40,011 nucleotides of DNA from an uncultured Treponema sp. (GTDB taxonomy: Bacteria > Spirochaetota > Spirochaetia > Treponematales > Treponemataceae). A program made the position numbers and the translations under genes. The notes below the pieces were generated by a model that saw nothing but the letters and a program-made list of their open reading frames with translations, had not been told where the DNA came from and ran no database searches. How positions within the stretch are numbered: position 1 is the first letter of the stretch; each line of letters begins with the position of its first letter. Below are positions 31,976 to 39,961 of this stretch, in pieces. The DNA lies in contig CALAEZ010000073.1 of NCBI GenBank assembly GCA_937891125.1, positions 1 through 40,011 of the forward strand, given 5' to 3'.

Positions 31976-34672
31976 CTACTGCTTGATGAGCTTTTCTATC
32001 AAATCCTTAGTTTCTGTTTCCATGGCGGCTCTCAGATGATGGTCGGGAACTGCCTGTATGAGCGTGAGCATGTCGTCAACAACGTGCGTTACCAGCGCTA
32101 TACCGTCTTCGTCCTGCTCCTCTGGCGGTAGACACGCGGCGTCTGGCGTGCGCTGCTCGGTTGCCTGCGCTAACAGCCCCGGCTCGCCTGAAAGGCGTGC
32201 AATAACGTAATCTAACAGCAGGCGCTTGTGGCTTGACATAAAGCGTTCGTAGTGCGCTTGCGGCAGGTATTCGCACAGCGTGCGCAGGCGCTTAAAAAGC
32301 CGGAGTGAATCTGCGACAGCGACTGTAGCTGTAGACGTTTTGGCGTCGGTAGATGTGGCATCGGTTGGTGCAGCATCGGTCGGCTCACATTCAGCTGACT
32401 CTGCGCCATCGGCTCGCTCGCTGGCGTCTGCTTCATCTGTGGGCCCGAGCGTGGGTGGCACGTCTTCTGCAGGCGCAAGCTCTGGCTCAGCCTCCTCGAG
32501 CGGTTCAAGCTCTTCTTCAGCCTCCTCGAGCGGTTCAAGCGCCGGCTCGGAAGCAGCATGCGCTGGAGCCGCTGGCTGCACCTGATATACAACGTTGCTT
32601 TCACTGCCGCTCGTGGTATCGGTAGCGTCTATAGGCGCGGGTTCCGCTGCAGTGTCAGGCGTGTTACCGGTAGCAAAAGTCGATGCGACGTCTGCTGCCT
32701 GTGCAGAATCCGCTGCCGCCTGTGCCGCTTGCCACGCCTGCTGTGCGGCGTATTCAGCTTTTTCTGCCGCCTCTTCTGCCTGCTGCACGTTTTCCTTAAG
32801 CTCTTCAAGCTTTTCATGCGCTTTTGTTACGGCGGCGAATGCAGAGCCGTGTGTCATCGCATTGGTGGCAAACTCGGCGGCTTCTACTTCATCTTGATTT
32901 TCTGCAAGCTGACCAAGCGAAGCAGCGTCAAAAACGGAGCCGGCTAAATCGTCAGCGTGAGAAGCCGTGTTGGTTTCTTCTGGTAAACTTGCGGCTCCTG
33001 GCGTCTGATCTGCGGGCACAATGACAGAGTCTACCGTGGAAGAAGAAACGTCTACCCACTCCTTGTCGAACAAGTCGTCAAAAATAGTTTTGACGACAGT
33101 GCGCGTGCTCGCCGTGCTGGTAAACGCAGGCGTGTACGCTGCCGGCTCATCGGCACGCGATGAAAAAGCAGAATCTGACTGTACTAGCGAATCGGCTGCC
33201 GCAGCGTCTGGCTCGGTCATGCCGTGCGTAGCCGTGCTTTTTTCGGCTGCGTCTTCTGTCATCGGCGGAACATATTCGGTAATGTCAATCGGACCGAACG
33301 CTGTCTGCAATCGGGCAACAGCGTCTTTTGAGGCTGCATTCAGTGAATCTGCCTTGTTTGCCTGCTGATAGACGGCAAAGGCTTCTTTTCCGCGCCGCGC
33401 GTTTTCCAACAGCAGACCGAGCGACATCATCGCATTGGAATCATTCGGATTGCGCTCGATTGCCTTACGCAGATAGCGCTCTTCGTTTTCTCTGTCGCCA
33501 CGCTGATTAAAGCGTTTTGCGCCGTCACGGTAGTGGTCGCTAAAGGTCGGATCGTATTCAGCAATCTTTTGGTAACATTCCTCTACCTTGTCCCATTCGC
33601 CATTGCAGATGTAATACTGCCCCAGCAGACTGAGCGCCTGTACGTCCTCTGGGGTTTGGTCGCGCAAGCGGGAAATACGCTCAAAGGCGTCAGAATACTC
33701 GTTTGCCGACAGCATGATATGTGCGGCTTTTTGGGTGATAATCGTATCGCCCGGCTTAATTTCCTCGGCGCGGCGAATCGTGCGCGACGCTTCTGCGTGC
33801 TCATGCAGCGTTTCCTGTGTGTCGGCAAGTCCGACGAGCGCCGGATCATACTTACTGTCACATTCTAGGGCAGTCTTATATTCTTTTTTGGCGTCTTCAA
33901 AAATGCTCTGGCGGTAATATACGTGACCGAGCTGGGTATGCGTGCGCGCGTCCTTGGGGTTTATGGCGACCGCATTGCGGAGCACCGCGTATGCTTCGTG
34001 CACGCGGTCGAGCTTTAAGAGCAGGTCAGAGTAGGCGCCGACCGCTTCAAGCCAGCCCGGCTTTGCCCTGAGCGAGCTTTCGTAGGCAGAAAGCGCTTTT
34101 TCTATTTCGCCGGTCGCCTCGTAGCTTTTAGCAAGATTCAGCTGGATAATCGGGTGGTTGGAATCGACCTTAAGCGCGCGCAGGTAGGAGGAAATGGCGG
34201 TTTCGTGGTCGCCTTGCTCGGCGTAAATAGAGCCGATGTGGTTGTAGGCAAGCACGTCGCTGGGGTTTTGGTCGATAACGTCTTCAAAGCAGGCAATTGC
34301 TTCATCGTATTTTCCCATGCTTTTGTAGGTAAAGCCGAGGTTGTAGACAATCTGCATGTTTTTGCCGTCAATGCTGCGCGCGTGCTCAAGCATTTTTACG
34401 GACTCGTCATAGTTGCGTGTGCGGCGGTAGATGGCGCTCATTGCCATAAGCGCTTCGATGTTGTCAGGATTGATTTGGACAAGCTTTTGGTAGACGGAAA
34501 GTGCCTGCGAATCTTTGCCAGCCTTGCTGTATACAGAGCCAAGCTCCAACAAGAGCGATTCATCTTCGGGAGATTCGCCGAGCATCTGCTTGTAAAGGCG
34601 AGCTGCAAAGTCATAATCGCGCGAAAGAAGCGCCGATTTTGCTCGTGATAAAAGTAGTTTGTTTTCAGCCAT
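31976..34672 (-). CDS. TPR-repeat protein with an acidic low-complexity linker
   Basis: An 898-residue protein without signal peptide or membrane helix. Residues about 1-440 form twelve or so tetratricopeptide repeats (ALSVYQKLVQINPDNIEAL, AIACFEDVIDQNPSDVLAY, and so on), a scaffold for protein contacts. About 470-790 is an Ala/Glu/Ser/Thr/Asp-rich linker with a coiled-coil-prone stretch near 610-665, and the decapeptide repeat LEPLEEAEEE/LEPLEEAEPE. A compact helical C-terminal domain (about 790-898) follows. The partner is unknown. The start follows a TATACA (34678-34683) by five bases, so it may be leaderless, but it could also be the second gene after the LamG gene, whose stop is 39 bases upstream. 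Confidence 0.85.
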   Translation of the reverse strand: MAENKLLLSRAKSALLSRDYDFAARLYKQMLGESPEDESLLLELGSVYSKAGKDSQALSVYQKLVQINPDNIEALMAMSAIYRRTRNYDESVKMLEHARSIDGKNMQIVYNLGFTYKSMGKYDEAIACFEDVIDQNPSDVLAYNHIGSIYAEQGDHETAISSYLRALKVDSNHPIIQLNLAKSYEATGEIEKALSAYESSLRAKPGWLEAVGAYSDLLLKLDRVHEAYAVLRNAVAINPKDARTHTQLGHVYYRQSIFEDAKKEYKTALECDSKYDPALVGLADTQETLHEHAEASRTIRRAEEIKPGDTIITQKAAHIMLSANEYSDAFERISRLRDQTPEDVQALSLLGQYYICNGEWDKVEECYQKIAEYDPTFSDHYRDGAKRFNQRGDRENEERYLRKAIERNPNDSNAMMSLGLLLENARRGKEAFAVYQQANKADSLNAASKDAVARLQTAFGPIDITEYVPPMTEDAAEKSTATHGMTEPDAAAADSLVQSDSAFSSRADEPAAYTPAFTSTASTRTVVKTIFDDLFDKEWVDVSSSTVDSVIVPADQTPGAASLPEETNTASHADDLAGSVFDAASLGQLAENQDEVEAAEFATNAMTHGSAFAAVTKAHEKLEELKENVQQAEEAAEKAEYAAQQAWQAAQAAADSAQAADVASTFATGNTPDTAAEPAPIDATDTTSGSESNVVYQVQPAAPAHAASEPALEPLEEAEEELEPLEEAEPELAPAEDVPPTLGPTDEADASERADGAESAECEPTDAAPTDATSTDAKTSTATVAVADSLRLFKRLRTLCEYLPQAHYERFMSSHKRLLLDYVIARLSGEPGLLAQATEQRTPDAACLPPEEQDEDGIALVTHVVDDMLTLIQAVPDHHLRAAMETETKDLIEKLIKQ
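32487..32540 (-). repeat. Two 24-bp identical units with a 30-bp period inside the TPR gene
   Basis: The same 24 bases occur at 32487-32510 and 32517-32540, encoding LEPLEEAE twice, ten residues apart. Slippage-type tandem duplication in the acidic linker. Confidence 0.8.
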
Positions 34673-34688
34673 TTCCGTGTATATCCAC

Positions 34689-34709
34689 AGCTGGCTTAAG
34701 CAGCCAGCT
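34689..34709 (-). promoter_or_regulatory. Strong stem-loop between the LamG/Fn3 gene and the TPR gene
   Basis: AGCTGGCT-GCTTA-AGCCAGCT, a perfect 8-bp stem, two bases after the stop of the LamG/Fn3 gene. Only the plus-strand side has a weak T-rich tail (CTTTAG). It may partially terminate or process the minus-strand transcript. Confidence 0.5.
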
Positions 34710-34711
34710 CT

Positions 34712-36334
34712 TTAGTTGTAAGCAGACGGACGTGCGTAGACTTCTTTAGAGAGCAGTCCGTTGATTCTGTCATCTATACGAGAATACGCTGAAACGGCAA
34801 AATAGTAAATAGTTCCATTCTTTAAACCCGTTAAAGTAAGCGACGTTGTGTTTCCCACCTTAATGGGAGAGGCGCCTTCGAGTGCGACTCGTCCCAGGTA
34901 TTCGCCGCTCTTGTTGCCATAGTACACGTAGTAGCCGCCTGCATTATCGTCAACGCTGTAGCTCCAGGTGAGCGTAACCGAGCCGTTTCCTGGCTCTGCA
35001 CGCACGGTAAACGGCGCAAGCGGGAGCGGCTGCTCGGTGTAATGCACGTCCAGCTCGGTAATGCTTGGCGTGCGGATTCCGCCACCATCGGGCAAAAGTT
35101 CTGCTGCTATCTGGAAATACAAGCCGGTAATGCCGGTAAGATTCTGGTCGCTTGTGATGCGCGTCCATGCAGGCCACTGCTCAGTCCAGCCGTAGCAGTT
35201 GTCGCCGCTGCGCACATACAGGAATACTTCTGTTTGCTCTGGCACCGTCATAACGGCGTGCACGCGGTCTAAGGTTGCCGCCTGCGAGGCTAAAAGCGGC
35301 TGTGTCATAAAGCGGCCGCCGTCTATGCGGTAGGTTTCGTTTCCGCTTGCATAGAGATTTTCTGCATCCTTGGTATAGGCGCGGCGCTCTATGCGGAAAT
35401 TGTCGATTCTGCCGGTGAATTGCGGGCAAATCTCTATAGAAGATTTGACGCCGAGCACCGGCTGGCAGACAGAGCCGCCTTGATGCGCTGTTGTGGTTAT
35501 GTAGGCAATGGCTTCTGTTTTGCCGTCAATGCAATATTCGAGTAAGCCGTTTTCTTCGTTAAATGAAAGCGTGTGGCGCGTCCAGGTGTCAGGAATAATC
35601 GTGCTGAGTCCCAGAAGAGTCACCTCGTTTTCGCGGTAGCCTTCAAATATGCCAGAAAAATTCCATTCCAAATGATTGTTAAAGAACGTTGCGGTAATCA
35701 TCTGATAGGCTGAATAGTCGTTTACATTGCGTGAGCTGCGCCAGGAAAACACGTTTTCGCCATTTTCTGCAATCGACGGATTAAGCCAAAATTCGAGCGT
35801 AAAAGAGCCGATGAGTCCGCTGCGGCCAAACAGCGCTGTATCGCCGCCACGTAAGATTATGCCGGTATCGCCACCGCGGCTTAGGGCAGCGCCATTCCCG
35901 CGTACGGCGGCGGTTGTTGCAACAAGCTCGTTTTTTTCTACCGTGTAGTGATGAGCGCTGTCGGTAAACGTGCTGTTGTCAAAGCTTAAGAGCAAGTCGG
36001 TGTCGGCAGTAAGTGCAGGCGTGTCGGTGACAAGCTGCAGGGCGTCATAGCCAAAGCGACCTTTACCCGTAGTAACGCCGTCAGTAACGGCAAGGTCTTT
36101 CCAGCCATGTTCGCCGCCGAGCACGATTGTTTTAGGAACAGCAAAAAGCGGAAGCGCACAACAGAGCGTAAGGAGCAGCGCGAAAAGCATTGGCAGAAAA
36201 TATGCGCGGCTTACGCGTGTGCTGTGACGTACGCTTGGCACGCGGCAGGTGTAGCGCATAGGGCGCACCGACAGCACCTGAAACATCTGGTGATTATGCA
36301 AATAATGGGTAAAAAATAGTGCTAACCGCTGCAT
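34712..36334 (-). CDS. Secreted LamG-like/Fn3 domain protein
   Basis: A 540-residue exported protein. A long basic N-terminus (1-46) leads into a signal helix (about 47-64, FLPMLFALLLTLCCALPLFA) with no lipobox, so the protein is probably periplasmic or surface-associated. Residues about 95-320 form a concanavalin/LamG-like sandwich (GSFTLEFWLNPS, WTRHTLSFNEENGLLEYCIDGK, FTGRIDNFRIERRAYT). Residues about 335-425 are a further beta domain, and about 430-520 one fibronectin type III domain (PGNGSVTLTWSYSVDDNAGGYYVYYG...IYYFAVSAYS). A carbohydrate- or matrix-binding role is likely, but the ligand is unknown. AAGGAG lies 10 bases before ATG 36334; a later start at Met26 would shorten the basic lead. 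Confidence 0.8.
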   Translation of the reverse strand: MQRLALFFTHYLHNHQMFQVLSVRPMRYTCRVPSVRHSTRVSRAYFLPMLFALLLTLCCALPLFAVPKTIVLGGEHGWKDLAVTDGVTTGKGRFGYDALQLVTDTPALTADTDLLLSFDNSTFTDSAHHYTVEKNELVATTAAVRGNGAALSRGGDTGIILRGGDTALFGRSGLIGSFTLEFWLNPSIAENGENVFSWRSSRNVNDYSAYQMITATFFNNHLEWNFSGIFEGYRENEVTLLGLSTIIPDTWTRHTLSFNEENGLLEYCIDGKTEAIAYITTTAHQGGSVCQPVLGVKSSIEICPQFTGRIDNFRIERRAYTKDAENLYASGNETYRIDGGRFMTQPLLASQAATLDRVHAVMTVPEQTEVFLYVRSGDNCYGWTEQWPAWTRITSDQNLTGITGLYFQIAAELLPDGGGIRTPSITELDVHYTEQPLPLAPFTVRAEPGNGSVTLTWSYSVDDNAGGYYVYYGNKSGEYLGRVALEGASPIKVGNTTSLTLTGLKNGTIYYFAVSAYSRIDDRINGLLSKEVYARPSAYN

Positions 36335-36351
36335 AAAAAGCGTACTCCTTT

Positions 36352-36540
36352 TTAATTGTTATCGGAAGAATTGCGCTGCGGCTTAAGAAGAAAAGACAGC
36401 GCACGGCAAGCGGGCGGCGTGGGCTTTCGGTAGAGCGCGAAGATGAGTATCAGAGCAGCCGCAGTATAAAAATTGCAGGTAAAAATGGCGGGAAGGAGCG
36501 GAGCGGATTTGCGAAAACAGCCTGAGTCTGCGACACGCAC
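36352..36540 (-). CDS. Possible small membrane protein upstream of the LamG gene
   Basis: A 62-codon frame from GTG 36540 with one hydrophobic helix (about residues 19-37). It ends 17 bases before the LamG/Fn3 start on the same strand. There is no Shine-Dalgarno and no known relative, and a TATACT (36463-36468) inside the frame could equally be the promoter of the LamG gene. Treat as doubtful. Confidence 0.15.
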   Translation of the reverse strand: MRVADSGCFRKSAPLLPAIFTCNFYTAAALILIFALYRKPTPPACRALSFLLKPQRNSSDNN

Positions 36541-36553
36541 GCGCAGGTGCGCC

Positions 36554-36583
36554 TTGTGTCTTTTTGCCGTTCACGCGTATAAT
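36554..36583 (+). promoter_or_regulatory. Leaderless-type promoter of rsmE (TTGTGT, 18 bp, TATAAT)
   Basis: TTGTGT (36554-36559), an 18-base spacer, TATAAT (36578-36583), six bases, then ATG 36590. No Shine-Dalgarno is present. Confidence 0.65.
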
Positions 36584-36589
36584 CAGCGC

Positions 36590-37372
36590 ATGAATATCTG
36601 CCTGTTTACCGAAGAAGAAATGACAAAGCCGCTTCAAAAGCGTGACGAACGGACTGAGCATATTGTGAAGGTGCTCCATAAGCGTGTCGGCGACCAATTT
36701 GACGCGGGCATTATCGGCGGCAGGGCAGGAAAAGCAACCATTACGCAGCTTGTGCCAAAGGGCGAACCAAACGAAGGTGAGCTGTCGTTTACCTTTACGC
36801 CAGAAAGTGACGGAAAGCCGCTGTATCCGCTCGTGCTTATTATCGGCTTTCCACGCCCCATTCAGCTGCGCCGCCTGTTGCGCGATGTCGCCGGGCTTGG
36901 CGTCTGCGCCGTGCATTTATCGGGTACCGAGCTGGGCGAAAAATCTTACCTGGAATCAACAGTAGTAGAAAAAGGCGCCGCATATTCCATGCTGCTTGAC
37001 GGCACGGCGCAGGCGGCATCTACCCACGTACCCGCACTTTTTATGCATAAAACGCTTACCGACTGCTTAGATGCGCTTCCGCTTACTGAGGCAACCGCGC
37101 TTATCACGCTTGATAACGTGCAGGCGTCCTGTTCGCTCCATGCGTTTTTGGCGAAAGCACGCGACGGCAAAGTCGCGATACCGTCTGCAAGCGCTGAACA
37201 GCCCGTTATCGCCGCCATCGGAAGCGAGCGCGGCTGGACGGCACGGGAACGCGCATTGCTTGAAGCACGCGGCTTTACCCGCTGCAGCATGGGAAGCCGT
37301 ATTCTGCGTACCGAAAGCGCCGCAACCGTTGCAAGCTCACTCATTTTAGACGCAATGGGAAAGCTTGATTGA
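36590..37372 (+). CDS. rsmE: 16S rRNA (uracil1498-N3)-methyltransferase RsmE
   Basis: A 260-residue SPOUT-class methyltransferase that uses S-adenosylmethionine to methylate U1498 of 16S rRNA. The N-terminal PUA-like domain includes EHIVKVLHKRVGDQFDAG (about 21-38). The C-terminal knot holds IGSERGWTARERALLEARGFTRCSMGSRILRTESAA (about 212-247), the cofactor-binding trefoil signature. The start at 36590 is chosen because a promoter sits six bases upstream and the protein then begins like the family; the frame is open 39 codons further but those residues look non-coding. It is divergent from the LamG gene. Confidence 0.93.
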   Translation: MNICLFTEEEMTKPLQKRDERTEHIVKVLHKRVGDQFDAGIIGGRAGKATITQLVPKGEPNEGELSFTFTPESDGKPLYPLVLIIGFPRPIQLRRLLRDVAGLGVCAVHLSGTELGEKSYLESTVVEKGAAYSMLLDGTAQAASTHVPALFMHKTLTDCLDALPLTEATALITLDNVQASCSLHAFLAKARDGKVAIPSASAEQPVIAAIGSERGWTARERALLEARGFTRCSMGSRILRTESAATVASSLILDAMGKLD

Positions 37373-37509
37373 CAACAGTGTAAACTCTCAATAAAATTGG
37401 GTCATTCTTTAACGGTACTCCATTGTGAATATGTTCATTAAAAAAGCGTAACGCAAATCTGTCGTTAGATGGGCAGGTTTGTAAATAGGAATCTCAATAG
37501 GGAGTTTTG

Positions 37510-39243
37510 ATGAAGCAGCTGCCGTTACTGCGTACAGGTATATTTTTTTCTCTCACCGTCATATTTGTACTCATACTCGCCGTAACTGCTTGTAACAACT
37601 TAGGTGAAGACTCTCACGGCGACAGCGATGTAACTGCTTCAAAAACTGCTTCTTTTTCTTACACGGCAGCCGAGGTTCCGTCTGTCGGCGGTGGAGCGCA
37701 AGAAAACGCGAACGGTGGCTTTAGAAACATTTTTGAGCTTTCAGAGGATACGCTTTCTGTCATCGTAAGCGGCGACATTGCAGGTCACGAGCTTTTTCTC
37801 GTAAAAACAAATCCGACAGACACTGTTATTGACAGCTCCCGCGCTCGCTACGTGGTTTCGGTAAATGATGAGTCGACAGCAGCAGGAGAGTCTGACGCCC
37901 GCATGGTCAAAAACCATAAGCGTATTTTTGATGAAGACATCACCACGCATTTTGATCCGCCACAAGAATTTGATCCAAACGAAGCTGTTCCTGAAGCGGC
38001 GCGCGCGGCTTCTTTTTCGGTACAAACGGTGACGCCAACAGAATTTGCCTGCGGTGACACGCGCGAAATCTTTGTTGACGCAAACGAGGCTATCAGCACC
38101 TTTGAAAAGCAGACAGCGACACTTTTGGCGATTGGCAAAAAGTGCTATGTGTGGGTTGTTGACGTTCCGTCAAACCGCGCGGCAGAAATCTACGCAGCAG
38201 AGGTTGCCGAAACCTTCGACAAGCTCTACAGCTCGGTTACGACGGTGTACGGAAACGAAAGCGATACGCTGTATGTGTTTAATGGCAGCAATTTTACGCT
38301 TGCAGATATGGCTTGCTACAGCATGACGGGAACAAGGGTCAACATCGTGCTGTCGCGCTTTGTGAGCGTAGGTACCGTTGGCTATTTTTACTGCAAGGAT
38401 TATTACACGGGCTACACGGCAAAAGCTTCAGACGCCCGCGCAAGCTCTAACAGCGGAAAATACTTGTATATCAATACGCGGTATATGGGTACCGAACGCA
38501 GCCGCAGCATGGTATACAGCACACTTGCGCACGAATTTCAGCACCTGATTATGTTTGGGCAAAAGAATATCCGCTGCGGCGTGTCGGCTGCCAACTGGTT
38601 CAATGAGATGATGTCCATGATTTGCGAGGACTTGCTACAGGATGAGCTGGGAATTGCCAACGCACAAAGTCCCAAAAACAGGCTCGGACGTTTTGCCGCC
38701 AGTTACTACCTGAGCGGAGCCGCCGAATTTATTAGCGTTGACGGCTCGTACTTGCCGTCGTATGCCGCGCTGTATGGATTTGGCGCATATTTAATTCGCA
38801 CCTACGGCGGCGCGGCGTTTGTTAACCGCATTATGCAGAGCGACTACTGCAACGAACAGGCGATTGCAAAGGCGGTAAGCGCGGTAACGGGCAGAGAAAT
38901 GACATTTTCGGAAATTGTGCAGCTGTATGCGCTCTCCTTTGTGTCGAACGGTATGCTGTCAATGAATCAGCCACCAGAGGGCAGTCCGTTTTTTGAAGAA
39001 TTTAGGGATGAGGCGACTGACTACCGCTATCCGCTTGACCCGATAAACATGACCGACTACCTGCAGAAGGGCTCTGCGGGCGATTACGGCATGAAGCTCT
39101 TTTTGCCCGAAGAACGGGTGGCGTTGCGTCCAAATGGGTTTAGTCTGCATTCTCTCGGAACAGCTACCGATGACGTTATGACGATTATGTTTTCCGAAAC
39201 GGGCGCCGCAGGATTAAAGCTGTTTCTGATTGTGGCAGATTGA
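37510..39243 (+). CDS. M30 (hyicolysin)-like zinc metallopeptidase lipoprotein
   Basis: A 577-residue lipoprotein. The signal helix (about 9-27) ends in the lipobox AVTAC, so the mature protein starts at a lipidated cysteine (about 28) and is anchored in a membrane. The mid-region holds HEFQH at 341-345, with NWFNE (Glu366) as probable third ligand, in the LAHEFQHLIMFGQ and NEMMSMICEDLL context of the M30 hyicolysin family, which cleaves proteins outside the cell. The ATG at 37510 has GGGAG 5 bases away; a TTG directly before it is rejected as the start. The C-terminal about 80 residues form a separate beta-rich region. It converges with the hemerythrin gene. Confidence 0.87.
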   Translation: MKQLPLLRTGIFFSLTVIFVLILAVTACNNLGEDSHGDSDVTASKTASFSYTAAEVPSVGGGAQENANGGFRNIFELSEDTLSVIVSGDIAGHELFLVKTNPTDTVIDSSRARYVVSVNDESTAAGESDARMVKNHKRIFDEDITTHFDPPQEFDPNEAVPEAARAASFSVQTVTPTEFACGDTREIFVDANEAISTFEKQTATLLAIGKKCYVWVVDVPSNRAAEIYAAEVAETFDKLYSSVTTVYGNESDTLYVFNGSNFTLADMACYSMTGTRVNIVLSRFVSVGTVGYFYCKDYYTGYTAKASDARASSNSGKYLYINTRYMGTERSRSMVYSTLAHEFQHLIMFGQKNIRCGVSAANWFNEMMSMICEDLLQDELGIANAQSPKNRLGRFAASYYLSGAAEFISVDGSYLPSYAALYGFGAYLIRTYGGAAFVNRIMQSDYCNEQAIAKAVSAVTGREMTFSEIVQLYALSFVSNGMLSMNQPPEGSPFFEEFRDEATDYRYPLDPINMTDYLQKGSAGDYGMKLFLPEERVALRPNGFSLHSLGTATDDVMTIMFSETGAAGLKLFLIVAD

Positions 39244-39279
39244 TTGAACACTGCTTGACGGCAGATGGCTACCGACGCA

Positions 39280-39300
39280 GCGCATATTTTCTTTATGCGC
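39280..39300. terminator. Inverted repeat between two convergent genes, possible two-way terminator
   Basis: GCGCATA (39280-39286) and TATGCGC (39294-39300) enclose the T-rich loop TTTTCTT. It lies in the 62-base gap between the M30 gene and the hemerythrin gene. There is no direct T run after either arm, so it is a weak call. Confidence 0.4.
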
Positions 39301-39305
39301 ATGTG

Positions 39306-39797
39306 CTACAGTATGACTTTTTTTGCCTTCAGGTAGTCGATGACCGGCTTTGCAAACTGCCTGTCCTCATACGCAATGTGCGACAAAATCCACTCGTACA
39401 GAAAATGCACGAACTGCAGTGCGTCGGCTATGGAAAGCATGTTAAAGCGGCGTACGGTATCAAGCACTTTTTGGGTAAATGCCTCGTGTGAGCGCTTGTG
39501 TTCGGCAAACTGCGGATACTGGGCGCCCTTCATCAGCACTTCTTCATCGCGAAAATGCACAAGCACGTAGTCGGCACATTCTTTGAGCGCCGCCTTGAGC
39601 GAATCATGCCAGTCGCCGCTTGCAGAACGGTGGTCAACGATTTCCCTGTGCAGTGTGTTGCAAAGCTCAACGAGTTTTTTATGCTGCTCGTCGATTGCAG
39701 GAATTCCCAGCTCAAACTTTTTGTTCCACTGGATAAAGCCTTGTGCGTCCTTGTAGTCGTCAGGTGAAATTGAAGCTATTGTACGTGCGCTTTCCAT
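39306..39797 (-). CDS. Bacteriohemerythrin
   Basis: A 163-residue oxygen-binding protein with a di-iron four-helix bundle. Ligand motifs: IDEQHKKLVEL, HFRDEEVLM, EHKRSHEAF and SHIAYED. In spirochaetes such proteins are thought to bind or sense oxygen, with roles in chemotaxis or protection. The true start is ATG 39797: TATACT lies 6 bases upstream and the residues match the family from MESARTIAS. The open frame runs 66 codons further and begins MTGVQTCALPI, but that part is translated intergenic DNA and sequencing adapter and must not be annotated. No Shine-Dalgarno is present. Confidence 0.92.
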   Translation of the reverse strand: MESARTIASISPDDYKDAQGFIQWNKKFELGIPAIDEQHKKLVELCNTLHREIVDHRSASGDWHDSLKAALKECADYVLVHFRDEEVLMKGAQYPQFAEHKRSHEAFTQKVLDTVRRFNMLSIADALQFVHFLYEWILSHIAYEDRQFAKPVIDYLKAKKVIL

Positions 39798-39803
39798 ACA
39801 TAT

Positions 39804-39832
39804 AGTATAAGGGCAAAAAACGCAGGGCGCAA
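39804..39832 (-). promoter_or_regulatory. Leaderless-type promoter of the hemerythrin gene (TTGCGC, 17 bp, TATACT)
   Basis: On the minus strand TTGCGC, a 17-base spacer and TATACT (39809-39804), then six bases to ATG 39797. Confidence 0.6.
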
Positions 39833-39856
39833 GCACGGACAGCAGTAAGCGTTCGC

Positions 39857-39883
39857 AAAAAAAATGGGCGCACGGATGCGCCC
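39857..39883 (-). terminator. Rho-independent terminator of a gene beyond the contig end
   Basis: On the minus strand GGGCGCA-TCCG-TGCGCCC (39883-39866) is a 7-bp stem followed by eight T residues (39864-39857). Only a minus-strand gene lying to the right could use it; its 3' end may fall in the last 80 genomic bases (39884-39961). Confidence 0.8.
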
Positions 39884-39961
39884 CTGAGCAAAGACAATAA
39901 ATTCTGTTTGCCGTCAGGTGAACAGAACACTTCGTCACGCTAAAAATGCATGAACGCCGCC

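Noticed and set aside
32487..32540. Short direct repeats as a CRISPR array
   Set aside because: Only two units with a 6-base spacer, in frame within a coding sequence; no cas genes are in the window.
32280..32625. Long plus-strand Ala/Ser-rich reading frames opposite the TPR gene
   Set aside because: They are antisense shadows of the low-complexity linker; the repeated TPR motifs show the minus strand is coding.
37507..37509. TTG as start codon of the M30 lipoprotein
   Set aside because: The adjacent ATG has better spacing to the GGGAG ribosome-binding site.
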